From Shimia sediminis (lineage in GTDB: Bacteria; Pseudomonadota; Alphaproteobacteria; Rhodobacterales; Rhodobacteraceae), in the NCBI RefSeq assembly GCF_003990645.1, contig NZ_RYZK01000002.1, positions 1 to 64,000 of the forward strand: a stretch of DNA of 64,000 bases, given 5' to 3'. Of the stretch, positions 37,077 through 45,038 are shown piece after piece. Position numbers and translations under genes: made by a program. The notes beneath the pieces were generated by a model. The model saw only the letters and a list, made by a program, of their open reading frames with translations. It was not told where the DNA came from and searched no databases. Position 1 is the first letter of the stretch. Each line of letters opens with the position of its first letter.

Positions 37077-37403
37077 GCTGGTCGTTCCAAACGCGGATCA
37101 AGCGCAACCGCGATACAAAACAGAGAACAAAACCTGTCTTCTGTCATCTATCCTTCGAACAGCTGGGATTTATTGCTTCTCAGTTGATCCCGGCCTTTCA
37201 GGTCCCCCAGCAAAACAATACTGGCTGCTGTCAGGTTGTGCCGGTGCACGTTAAGTCCAAAGTCCAATTTCGGCTGGCGATATGCAGGGCTGAACGTCTC
37301 TATTCCCAAATAGCAATCTCCCACTAACATGACACACCGGTCGCCCCGCCTTCATTGATTCGATGAAGGCCTGGCGCCCCTCGCACGAATGCATGAGGTC
37401 CTA
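37077..37403. other. 327-base intergenic region before the ectoine-hydrolase-like gene
   Basis: No convincing gene. A 60-codon minus-strand frame (37330-37148) has no ribosome site. The main feature is the inverted repeat at 37348-37370, listed separately. This is the probable promoter region for the 37404-43741 gene set. Confidence 0.5.
37348..37370. promoter_or_regulatory. Inverted repeat upstream of the ectoine-hydrolase-like gene
   Basis: Perfect 8-bp arms GCCTTCAT (37348-37355) and ATGAAGGC (37363-37370) with a 7-base spacer, 33 bases upstream of ATG 37404. No T-run follows, so an operator or leader hairpin is more likely than a terminator. The cognate regulator is not identified. Confidence 0.45.
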
Positions 37404-38588
37404 ATGCCCATCGAACATGCCCCATTCAGCCAGGCCGAGTATGATCGGCGAATCGTCAAAACCCGTAAGGCTATGGAACTCCAGGGGCTCGAGTTGCTTT
37501 TTGTCGCCGATCCATCAAACCAGGCATGGCTCACCGGGTACGATGGCTGGTCATTTTATGTGCACCAAGGCGTCCTGCTCGGGTTGGAAGGAGAGCCGAT
37601 CTGGTGGGGACGGCAGATGGACGCCATAGGTGGCCGACGAACCTGCTGGATGACCGCGGAAAATGTCATTGGCTACACGGACAATTTCGTGCAGTCGACC
37701 GAACGCCACCCCATGCAGGATCTCGCGCAACATATTCGTTCACTCGGCTACGAAAGTGCGCGTATCGGCGTGGAAATGGAGAACTATTATTATTCGGCCA
37801 AAGCTCATTCCGTTCTGTGCGAGGAGCTGCCGAATGCAAGCGTTGGAGATGCAACCGCACTGGTAAACTGGCAACGCCTGATCAAGTCGGACGAAGAAAT
37901 CTCGTTTATCCGCAGGGCTGCCCGAATTTCAGATAAGGTGATCCGAACCGCTATTGACCGTGCTGCGCCCGGAGTTCGCAAAAACGACCTGGTGGCAGAT
38001 ATTTTTCATGCAGGGATAACCGGAGTTGACGACGATTGGGGGGATTATCCGGCGATTGTCCCATTGACCCCGTCGGGGCTCGATGCCACGGCGGCCCACC
38101 TCACGTGGAATGGGGCGCCGATGAAAGCTGGGGAAGCAACATTTTTTGAACTCTCAGGCTGTTATCGCCGTTACCATGCGCCGCTTTGCCGGACCGTTTA
38201 CCTTGGCACACCTCCACAAGAGATGCGAAACGCGGAACAGGCGCAAATTGAGGGCATCAGTGCCGGCCTGAACGCGGCGCGCGCGGGCAACCTGACCAGT
38301 GATATTGTCGAGGCGTTCATGTCGGTTCTGGCGAAGCACGGCATCCATCGCGAAGGACGCATGGGATATCCGGTGGGACTTAGCTATCCGCCGGATTGGG
38401 GGGAGCGCACGGCATCACTCCGCAGTGAGGACAAAACAGTTCTCGAACCCGGAATGGTGTTTCACTTCATGCCTGCGCTGTGGATGGACAGCTGGGGGTT
38501 GGAGACTACCGAGACCATTGTCATCACCGAAGACGGTCCGGCAGAAGCCCTCAGTAAAGTCGAGCGGAAGTTGTTTGTGAAGGATTGA
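37404..38588 (+). CDS. Ectoine hydrolase homologue (DoeA/EutD-type, M24 fold)
   Basis: Member of the non-metal 'pita-bread' amidinohydrolases that open cyclic amidines such as ectoine. The 394-aa product matches DoeA/EutD along its length: VADPSNQAWLTGYDGWSFYV, GRQMDAIGGRRTCWM, VQSTERHPMQDLA, GVEMENYYYSAKAHS, the active-site block FFELSGCYRRYHAPLCRTVY with the expected nucleophilic Glu, and GYPVGLSYPPDWGERTASL. ATG 37404 has GAGG seven bases upstream; 37389 is in frame. Neighbours differ from standard ectoine operons (no TRAP transporter, no doeB/doeC/doeD recognised), so the substrate may be a related cyclic amidine. Confidence 0.88.
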   Translation: MPIEHAPFSQAEYDRRIVKTRKAMELQGLELLFVADPSNQAWLTGYDGWSFYVHQGVLLGLEGEPIWWGRQMDAIGGRRTCWMTAENVIGYTDNFVQSTERHPMQDLAQHIRSLGYESARIGVEMENYYYSAKAHSVLCEELPNASVGDATALVNWQRLIKSDEEISFIRRAARISDKVIRTAIDRAAPGVRKNDLVADIFHAGITGVDDDWGDYPAIVPLTPSGLDATAAHLTWNGAPMKAGEATFFELSGCYRRYHAPLCRTVYLGTPPQEMRNAEQAQIEGISAGLNAARAGNLTSDIVEAFMSVLAKHGIHREGRMGYPVGLSYPPDWGERTASLRSEDKTVLEPGMVFHFMPALWMDSWGLETTETIVITEDGPAEALSKVERKLFVKD

Positions 38589-38590
38589 CT

Positions 38591-39748
38591 GTGCCGCCCT
38601 TAGAGCAAACCAAAGCCCTGCTGCAAAAGCTGGTCAGCTTTCCCACAGTGTCGTCAAACAGCAATCTGGACATGATCGCATTCCTGTCCGAGCAGTTGCA
38701 AGCCTGCGGGGCCAAGGTGGAAATCTGGCATGATGAAACTGGATCCAAGGCCAACCTATTCGCCACATTTGGACCCATGCGCGACGGCGGCATCGTTTTA
38801 TCGGGTCATTGCGACGTTGTGCCGGTCACGGATCAGGACTGGTCCAGCGATCCGTTCATATTTGAGGAACGGGATGGCAAATGGTATGGGCGCGGCACCT
38901 GCGACATGAAGGGGTTCATTGCCGCAGTGATGGCCATGGCGCCACATTACGCGGCCTTGGACCTTCAACGCCCGCTACATTTCGCCTTTACCTATGACGA
39001 AGAGATCGGCTGCTTCGGGGCTCAGGCACTGGCTGGGATGCTGCAGTCCAAGGGCTTGAAACCTACAATCGCGATTATCGGAGAGCCAACCTCGATGCAG
39101 GTTATTGAGGGGCATAAGGGTTGCTATGAATACACCACTCATTTCACCGGGCTCGAGGGGCACGGAAGCGGCCCCGACCGAGGTGTAAACGCCGTGGAAT
39201 ATGCGGTACGGTATGTCGGTAAGCTTTTGGAGCTAAAGGCAAACCTGCGGGGCCGCGCCCCTGTCAATAGTCGCTTTGATCCGCCATGGACAACTATCAA
39301 CACAGGTGCTTTGGTCGGGGGCGTCGCACACAATGTGATCCCGGGCAAGGCCCGAGTGGAATGGGAAATGCGCCCTGTGCAGAAAGAAGATGCTGACTAC
39401 GTCAAGGACGCTTTGCATCTATATTGTGCGGACGAGTTGATGCCAGCAATGCAGGCTGTGCACCCAGAAGCAGGGATCGAGACCGAGGTGATTGGCGAAG
39501 TCGACGGGCTGGAGCCGATGGATGACAATGAAGCCCGCGACCTTGTGATGGCACTGACCGGGGCCAATGGCGCGGAGGTTGTGCCCTTTGGCACCGAGGC
39601 TGGAATCTTTCAAACACTGGGCATGAGCGTCGTGGTCTGCGGCCCCGGGTCCATTGAGCAGGCGCACAAGCCAGACGAATATGTGTCCATAGAACAAATG
39701 GCGCAATGTCTTGAAATGCTAGAAAAACTTTCAACCAAGCTGGTGTGA
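38591..39748 (+). CDS. M20 acetylornithine deacetylase-type enzyme (ArgE-like)
   Basis: Probably deacetylates an N-acetyl diamino acid. The 385-aa protein has LSGHCDVVPV, the YGRGTCDMKGF metal site, TYDEEIGCFGAQ with the catalytic Glu, IIGEPTSMQVIEGHKGCYEY and the C-terminal EQAHKPDEYVSIE, close to ArgE of alphaproteobacteria. GTG 38591 has AAGGA six bases upstream, two bases after the preceding stop. Directly after an ectoine-hydrolase homologue, it is well placed to hydrolyse the N-acetyl-diaminobutyrate-type product, the step done by EutE/DoeB (a different family) in known operons. Confidence 0.88.
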   Translation: MPPLEQTKALLQKLVSFPTVSSNSNLDMIAFLSEQLQACGAKVEIWHDETGSKANLFATFGPMRDGGIVLSGHCDVVPVTDQDWSSDPFIFEERDGKWYGRGTCDMKGFIAAVMAMAPHYAALDLQRPLHFAFTYDEEIGCFGAQALAGMLQSKGLKPTIAIIGEPTSMQVIEGHKGCYEYTTHFTGLEGHGSGPDRGVNAVEYAVRYVGKLLELKANLRGRAPVNSRFDPPWTTINTGALVGGVAHNVIPGKARVEWEMRPVQKEDADYVKDALHLYCADELMPAMQAVHPEAGIETEVIGEVDGLEPMDDNEARDLVMALTGANGAEVVPFGTEAGIFQTLGMSVVVCGPGSIEQAHKPDEYVSIEQMAQCLEMLEKLSTKLV

Positions 39749-39774
39749 CACCGGGCAAGGAATGAGGTAACTCC

Positions 39775-40641
39775 GTGAAGTTGAAACACCCCAACCACTC
39801 TGCTCCGAATGACGCGGCAACCCGGCGGGATATTGCTCCGGTGATCTGCTATCCACCTGAATCCCTGCCGCCGGTTGATGTGGCGGGATTGCGCACAGTC
39901 AGGGCACAGGCGACTAAGTCAGGGGAGGTACTGGTACAGCCCCGGGATGCAGGGTGCATCGAGGTTCCGGCAGGTGCTTTCTTTCGTATTTCATCAGTTG
40001 AAGGCGCGCAGGTAGGCGACCTAAACCTATGGAATCTCAGAGATTTAGACGAAAAGTTCTATTCGGGGAAAACGCGGGCCCTGCATGGAACACACTTGTC
40101 GACGGGGGATCGGATGTGGTCGTCGTTTCCACACATGCGGGCCATGGCGACGATCATTGACGATACGTTGGATTGGTATGGGTTCGATGCCTTTGGCGGC
40201 TCGGTGCATGACGTCATTGGCACGCGCTGTGATCCCTATACCGGGCGGCTGCTGTCTGGAGACAACTATCACTACTGTTGCCACTCGAATCTGACCCGTG
40301 CGCTGGCCGGGCACACCGGTCTGCCGCTGCATGAGGCAGAGCGCTATGTACATGATGTTCTTAATGTTTTCATGTGCACAGGCTTTGCCCGCGACACCGG
40401 TCAATACTTTATGAAGGCCAGCCCGGTACGGCCTGGCGACTATCTGGAATTCCACGCCGAAATCGACCTTCTGGTGGGGCTTTCGGCCTGTCCGGGTGGG
40501 GATTGCTCGGCAGAACACTCGTCGGATGAGGCGGCATGCTACCCCCTGCTGGTCGAAGTGTTTGATCCCGGCGAAACAGCACGCGCGGCGCATGAAATAC
40601 CCGCCCCGAGCGCCTATGACCGAAGCCACGGCAAAGACTGA
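39775..40641 (+). CDS. DUF1989 / urea carboxylase-associated family protein
   Basis: A 288-aa protein of the DUF1989 family, found near urea carboxylases and amino-acid or amidine catabolic genes; biochemical role not settled to my knowledge. Recognisable segments are VPAGAFFRISSVEGAQVGDL, SGKTRALHGTHLSTGDRMWS, GTRCDPYTGRLLSGDNYHYC with clustered Cys/His, and DVLNVFMCTGFARDTGQYF. The Cys and His residues suggest a metal site. GTG 39775 with GAGG upstream. It is the third gene of the ectoine-like set. Confidence 0.85.
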   Translation: MKLKHPNHSAPNDAATRRDIAPVICYPPESLPPVDVAGLRTVRAQATKSGEVLVQPRDAGCIEVPAGAFFRISSVEGAQVGDLNLWNLRDLDEKFYSGKTRALHGTHLSTGDRMWSSFPHMRAMATIIDDTLDWYGFDAFGGSVHDVIGTRCDPYTGRLLSGDNYHYCCHSNLTRALAGHTGLPLHEAERYVHDVLNVFMCTGFARDTGQYFMKASPVRPGDYLEFHAEIDLLVGLSACPGGDCSAEHSSDEAACYPLLVEVFDPGETARAAHEIPAPSAYDRSHGKD

Positions 40642-40660
40642 AAAACCGCATCTGTATCAA

Positions 40661-40692
40661 GTCGGTATTACGTCGGTATTACGTCGGTATTT
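40661..40692 (+). repeat. Tandem 11-bp repeat, nearly three copies
   Basis: The unit GTCGGTATTAC occurs at 40661-40671 and 40672-40682, then GTCGGTATTT at 40683-40692. An 11-bp period is close to one DNA helical turn, so the copies would present the same face. It lies between the DUF1989 stop and the ammonia-lyase-like gene. Confidence 0.85.
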
Positions 40693-40818
40693 GCACCGAA
40701 AGTGCCGAAACCACGTTTTATGAACGTGCCACGCAAAAGACTCCCCACATCACTCAGAATGTGACAGCGTGGCGGAAATCTGACCGGGTGACGCCCGAAA
40801 CCATCAAGGAGGCCGCCA

Positions 40819-41868
40819 ATGGCACAGGCCATGAAGAACCCACACCGCGGCGGCGACAGGCTCGCCTCCAATGCGCCGTATCCGTCTACCGACGAGACAC
40901 GCGTGGCCTCTCTTTTGAAACAATGCCCTTCGACCGGGGAAACCCCTTTGACCGTGACCGAGGGATTAGCGCCAGTGGCAGCCTTGTGGGTCAAGGACGA
41001 GCGGGCGCGAATGAACCTTGGCTCGTTCAAGGCGCTCGGCGCTGCCTATGTAATCGCACGTCAGGCAGTTGACGCGGCGGGCCATGCACCGGGACGGGGT
41101 AGCTTGGCAGGGCACACATATGTGACGGCCAGTGCCGGAAATCATGGGATGAGTGTCGCGGCAGGGGCGCGGGCATTCGGCGCTGAGGCGGTGATTTACA
41201 TTGCCGAAACTGTGCCGGAAAGCTTTGCAGACCGGTTGCGTGCGCAAGGCGCGCGGGTGGTACGCGAAGGCGCCGACTATGCGGCGTCAATGGCAGCAGC
41301 CTTGGCAGCGGCCGAGGCCGAGGGCTGGACATTGCTATCGGACAGTTCGTGGGATGGTTACACCGAAGCGCCATATACCTTGATGGAAGGTTACTTGCAG
41401 ATGGCGGACGAAGCCGTGCGCCAGTGTCCGGAAGTGCCCACACATGTATTCCTGCAAGCCGGGGTTGGCGGGCTGGCCGGTGCGGTGGCAGCCTATGTGC
41501 GCAAACGCTGGGGTGACGATCCAACCATTGTCGTGGTGGAACCCGACGCAGCCCCTGCCCTGATGCAAAGTGTCATCGAGGGCAAGGCGGTCTATGCCGA
41601 TGGTCCCGACAGCATCATGGGGCGGCTCGACTGCAAGGAACCGTCGTTGATCGCTCTCAATGGCCTGGCACGGGATGCAGATTACTTTGTGACCGTGAGC
41701 GATGACGAGGTGGCCATGCATCTGCCAGCCATGGCAGCGGCAGGTTTGGAGACAACAGCCTCGGGTGGGGCTGGTATTGCGGCAGTGATGTCAGGCGAGG
41801 TGCGTGAGGCTGTTGCCGTGACCGAGACGTCGCGCGTGTTGTGTTTCCTGTCGGAGGCCCCTGAATGA
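40819..41868 (+). CDS. Diaminopropionate ammonia-lyase-like PLP enzyme
   Basis: A fold-type II PLP enzyme of 349 aa. The PLP lysine lies in NLGSFKALGAAYV; TASAGNHGMSVAAGARAFGA is the SxGNHG-type phosphate/carboxylate loop; SDSSWDGYTEAPYTLMEGYL and HVFLQAGVGGLAGAVAAYV match the diaminopropionate ammonia-lyase (DpaL/YgeX) branch rather than threonine dehydratase. It is about 50 aa shorter than typical DpaL. AAGGAGG precedes ATG 40819, and it is coupled to the next gene by ATGA. In the set it could deaminate a diamino acid released by the deacetylase. Confidence 0.82.
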   Translation: MAQAMKNPHRGGDRLASNAPYPSTDETRVASLLKQCPSTGETPLTVTEGLAPVAALWVKDERARMNLGSFKALGAAYVIARQAVDAAGHAPGRGSLAGHTYVTASAGNHGMSVAAGARAFGAEAVIYIAETVPESFADRLRAQGARVVREGADYAASMAAALAAAEAEGWTLLSDSSWDGYTEAPYTLMEGYLQMADEAVRQCPEVPTHVFLQAGVGGLAGAVAAYVRKRWGDDPTIVVVEPDAAPALMQSVIEGKAVYADGPDSIMGRLDCKEPSLIALNGLARDADYFVTVSDDEVAMHLPAMAAAGLETTASGGAGIAAVMSGEVREAVAVTETSRVLCFLSEAPE

Positions 41869-43019
41869 GGGGGTTTGCGCGAAGCGAGTTCGAAGCCCGT
41901 TGCGCGCGGGCGCAAGGCCTGATGGCCGAGGCAGGTCTGGCCGCCCTGATGCTGACAACGGAACCGGAGGTGCGCTATTTCACCGGCTATCTGACCCGTT
42001 TCTGGGAGAGTCCGACACGCCCCTGGTTCCTGGTCGTTCCGGCGAGTGGCAAGCCGATCGCGGTGATCCCCTCGATCGGCGCAGCGCTGATGGGGGAAAC
42101 CTGGATCGACGACATTCGATGCTGGAGCGCGCCGGACTTGGCAGACGATGGCGTGAGCCTCTTGGCAGAGACCTTGCGCGAGGTTGTCCCCGTGGGCGCC
42201 AAGGTTGGGTTGCCGGATGGACATGAAACGCAGTTGCGGATGCCGTTGGCCGATCTGGAACGTCTGCGGCAGGCAATCGGGCCGCGAGAGATTTGTGGCG
42301 ACAGCGGGTTGATCCGGGCCATACGGATGGTGAAGAGCGCGGCAGAGGTGGACAAGATTGAAACGGCCTGTGCCATCGCCGGACGCAGCTATGCGCGCGT
42401 GCCGGAGATTGCGGCAGAGGGTGTGCCTCTGGAGCGGATTTTTCGCCAGTTTCAAATCCTGTGCCTCGAAGAAGGTGCAGACTGGGTGCCCTATCTGGCC
42501 GGAGGTGCCGGTCAGGGGGGGTACGCGGATGTCATATCACCCGCAACGCCGACGCCCTTGGCGGCGGGGGATGTCTTGATGCTGGACACTGGGTTAGTGC
42601 ATGACGGCTATTTCTGCGACTACGACCGGAATTGGTCTGTCAGCACCCCCAGCAAAGAAGCCGCCGACGCCCATGGGCAATTGATCGACGCCACGGACGC
42701 AGGCGCCGAGGCCGCACGTCCCGGGGCCACGGCCTCAGATGTGTTTCACGCGATGAACAAGGTGCTGAAAGCAGGTGGTGAAGGCACTGATGCGGGGCGT
42801 CTGGGGCACGGACTGGGCATGTCGTTGACCGAGTGGCCTTCGTTGATCGCAACGGATCACACGGTGCTGGAGCCGGGCATGGTTCTGACGCTGGAACCCG
42901 GAATCGCCACAAAGGGAGCGGACGGGCGGATCGTGGTGCATGAGGAGAACATCCTGATCACCGAAGGCGCACCACGCTTCCTGTCGCCGCGCTATGGCCG
43001 GGAGATGATCGTGCTATGA
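41865..43019 (+). CDS. M24 family metallopeptidase (Xaa-Pro dipeptidase-like)
   Basis: A 384-aa pita-bread enzyme which, unlike the other two M24-fold proteins here, keeps the five metal ligands: Asp in VLMLDTGLVHDG, Asp in FCDYDRNWSV, His in LGHGLGMSLTEWP, Glu in MVLTLEPGI and Glu in VVHEENILIT. It is therefore probably a true Mn/Co-dependent peptidase or prolidase-like hydrolase. The N-terminal creatinase-like domain contains EVRYFTGYLTRFWESP. It overlaps both neighbours by four bases, so it belongs to the same operon. Substrate unknown. Confidence 0.86.
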   Translation: MRGFARSEFEARCARAQGLMAEAGLAALMLTTEPEVRYFTGYLTRFWESPTRPWFLVVPASGKPIAVIPSIGAALMGETWIDDIRCWSAPDLADDGVSLLAETLREVVPVGAKVGLPDGHETQLRMPLADLERLRQAIGPREICGDSGLIRAIRMVKSAAEVDKIETACAIAGRSYARVPEIAAEGVPLERIFRQFQILCLEEGADWVPYLAGGAGQGGYADVISPATPTPLAAGDVLMLDTGLVHDGYFCDYDRNWSVSTPSKEAADAHGQLIDATDAGAEAARPGATASDVFHAMNKVLKAGGEGTDAGRLGHGLGMSLTEWPSLIATDHTVLEPGMVLTLEPGIATKGADGRIVVHEENILITEGAPRFLSPRYGREMIVL

Positions 43020-43741
43020 CAACTCTGCCCTATACGCTGGACCAAGACGACCCCGCGATCCCGCCCATCGGGTTGGTGGCCTTGCAGACCGATGAAACCA
43101 TCGAACCGGAGTTTTCCCGTTACTTTCGGGATTATGAGGGGCCGCTGTATGTGACCCGCGTGCCGAGTGGCGAGGATGTCACGACAGAAACGCTCGCGGC
43201 GATGGAGGCCAACCTGCCGGCCGCAGCCGCATTGCTGCCTGCCGCGCGCGCCTTTCGCGTTGTCGGTTACGGCTGCACCTCGGGCAGTTCGGTGATCGGG
43301 TCTGAGACCGTGGAAGCCATGGTGAAACGTACTTGTAATACGGAACATGTGACCGATCCGTTGCGCGCGACGGTGGCCTGTGCCGGGGCGCGTGGCGTCT
43401 CACGTTTCGCGCTGTTGTCGCCCTATATCGAAGAGGTCAACGCAACGTTGCGCGCGGCCTTCGCCCGGCAGGGGGTCTCGATGGAAGTGTTCGGAACCTT
43501 TGGCGTCCGGGAAGAGGCCAAGGTGGTGCGACTCTCACAGGCTTCGATCATCGAAGCGGCCGTGACCCTGGGACGTGATTCTGCCGTCGAAGCGGTTTTT
43601 CTGAGCTGCACGAATCTGCGCACGATCGACGCCCTGCACGAGATTGAGAAAGAAATCGGCAAACCTGTGATGTCCAGCAATCAGGCTTTGGCATGGCATA
43701 TGCGCCGATTCGTTGAACAAAATCAGGAAAGAACCTTTTGA
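43016..43741 (+). CDS. Maleate isomerase / Asp-Glu racemase superfamily protein (EutA-like)
   Basis: A 241-aa protein of the maleate cis-trans isomerase/arylmalonate decarboxylase group. The paired catalytic cysteines are seen in VVGYGCTSGSS and AVFLSCTNLRTID; IGLVALQTDETIEPEF is the usual N-terminus. EutA of ectoine/hydroxyectoine operons belongs to this group, which supports a link with the DoeA-like gene at 37404. Its ATG overlaps the M24 stop. It probably isomerises or racemises an intermediate; the substrate cannot be read from sequence. Confidence 0.83.
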   Translation: MTTLPYTLDQDDPAIPPIGLVALQTDETIEPEFSRYFRDYEGPLYVTRVPSGEDVTTETLAAMEANLPAAAALLPAARAFRVVGYGCTSGSSVIGSETVEAMVKRTCNTEHVTDPLRATVACAGARGVSRFALLSPYIEEVNATLRAAFARQGVSMEVFGTFGVREEAKVVRLSQASIIEAAVTLGRDSAVEAVFLSCTNLRTIDALHEIEKEIGKPVMSSNQALAWHMRRFVEQNQERTF

Positions 43742-43867
43742 TTTCATACAATTGCGACAAGGGGTGGAATCAAAGGGCTTGCACGATCCGTAGGCCTTGC
43801 TCTTTAATGGGGCCTGTCAAAAACAAAGGTCGGCACATGATCGACCCACAACAACATGGGAGGCCAC

Positions 43868-44965
43868 GTGGCCGATAAGGGGAGTGACGCCGCGTTCGTG
43901 GAATTCGAGCGCGTGCAGAAATCGTATGACGGCGAGACGCTCGTCGTTAAGGACCTGAACCTGTCCATGCCGAAGGGCGAGTTTCTGACGATGCTCGGGC
44001 CCTCTGGGTCTGGCAAGACAACCTGTCTGATGATGCTGGCCGGGTTCGAGACCGCAACCCACGGCGATATCCGCCTTGGCGGGACGTCGATCAACAATAT
44101 TCCACCGCACAAACGCGGCATCGGAATGGTGTTCCAGAACTATGCCCTGTTTCCGCATATGACGATTGCCGAGAACCTCGGCTTTCCGCTTGAAGTGCGC
44201 AAGATGGGCAAGTCTGAGCGCGAAGAAAAGATCAAGCGCGCACTCGACATGGTCGAAATGGGGGCCTTTGGTGGTCGCCGTCCGGCACAATTGTCGGGTG
44301 GCCAGCAGCAGCGCATTGCGCTGGCGCGAGCCTTGGTGTTTGAGCCGGAACTGGTGCTGATGGACGAACCGCTTGGCGCGCTGGACAAGCAACTGCGCGA
44401 AAAGATGCAGTTCGAGATCACACATCTCGCGCATAGTCTTGGCATTACCACAGTCTATGTGACCCACGACCAGACCGAAGCGATGACGATGTCCGACCGC
44501 GTGGCCGTCTTTGATGACGGACGCATTCAGCAGCTGGCACCGCCGGACACGCTGTATGAAGAACCGCAGAACAGTTTCGTGGCGCAGTTCATTGGCGAAA
44601 ACAACACGCTCGAGGGCACGGTCAAAGAGATCAACAACAACGTGGCCCTTGTTCAGCTGGACGACGGCGAGCTGATCGACTGCAACCCGATCAACGTGGG
44701 TGTAGGCGATCGCACCCGTGTATCGATCCGCCCAGAGCGGGTCGAGTTCAACAAGGACCGCCTGCAGGAAGGCACACACACGGTCAAGGCCGAGGTGCTC
44801 GAGTTCATCTACATGGGTGACATCTTCCGCACGCGTCTGCGCGTCGCCGGAAATGACGAGTTCATCATCAAGACCCGCAACGCGCCCGATCAGGTACGTT
44901 TGCAACCCGGACAGCAGATCGAAGTGGGTTGGCTGCCGGAAGATTGTCGCGCATTGGATGCCTAA
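43868..44965 (+). CDS. Spermidine/putrescine-type ABC transporter ATP-binding protein (PotA-like)
   Basis: ATPase of an importer for a cationic amine-like solute, 365 aa. Walker A GPSGSGKTT, Q-loop MVFQNYALFPHMTI, signature QLSGGQQQRIALARAL, Walker B LVLMDEPLGALD, and a C-terminal TOBE/MOP domain with VSIRPERVEF are present. GTG 43868 sits a few bases after GGGAGG and fits homologous N-termini better than the ATG at 43856. It is first in an importer-creatinase set; the receptor follows 73 bases on. Confidence 0.92.
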   Translation: MADKGSDAAFVEFERVQKSYDGETLVVKDLNLSMPKGEFLTMLGPSGSGKTTCLMMLAGFETATHGDIRLGGTSINNIPPHKRGIGMVFQNYALFPHMTIAENLGFPLEVRKMGKSEREEKIKRALDMVEMGAFGGRRPAQLSGGQQQRIALARALVFEPELVLMDEPLGALDKQLREKMQFEITHLAHSLGITTVYVTHDQTEAMTMSDRVAVFDDGRIQQLAPPDTLYEEPQNSFVAQFIGENNTLEGTVKEINNNVALVQLDDGELIDCNPINVGVGDRTRVSIRPERVEFNKDRLQEGTHTVKAEVLEFIYMGDIFRTRLRVAGNDEFIIKTRNAPDQVRLQPGQQIEVGWLPEDCRALDA

Positions 44966-45038
44966 CCGGCATTCTTGCGTGCAACCGGGGGCAAGCCCGG
45001 AACAACAAAGAAGAAAGTTCAACAAGGAGAGTTATAAC

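Noticed and set aside
37148-37330. Minus-strand 60-codon frame in the gap before the ectoine-hydrolase-like gene
   Set aside because: Plausible composition, but no ribosome site, no recognised domain and no operon context.
37404-39748. Naming the first two genes of the set doeA-doeB as a standard ectoine operon
   Set aside because: The second gene is ArgE-type M20, not the DoeB/EutE family, and the rest of the canonical operon is missing, so the standard names were withheld.
41682-42455. Minus-strand 257-codon frame opposite the ammonia-lyase-like and M24 genes
   Set aside because: Antisense shadow of two motif-confirmed genes with ATGA coupling.
43737-43773. Possible hairpin TTTGATT...AATCAAA after the EutA-like gene
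   Set aside because: The loop is over 20 bases and no T-run follows; too weak to call a terminator.
43817-45025. Minus-strand 402-codon frame opposite the PotA-like gene
   Set aside because: The plus strand carries complete ABC ATPase motifs; the minus product is His/Leu-rich and unlike any protein, a high-G+C shadow.
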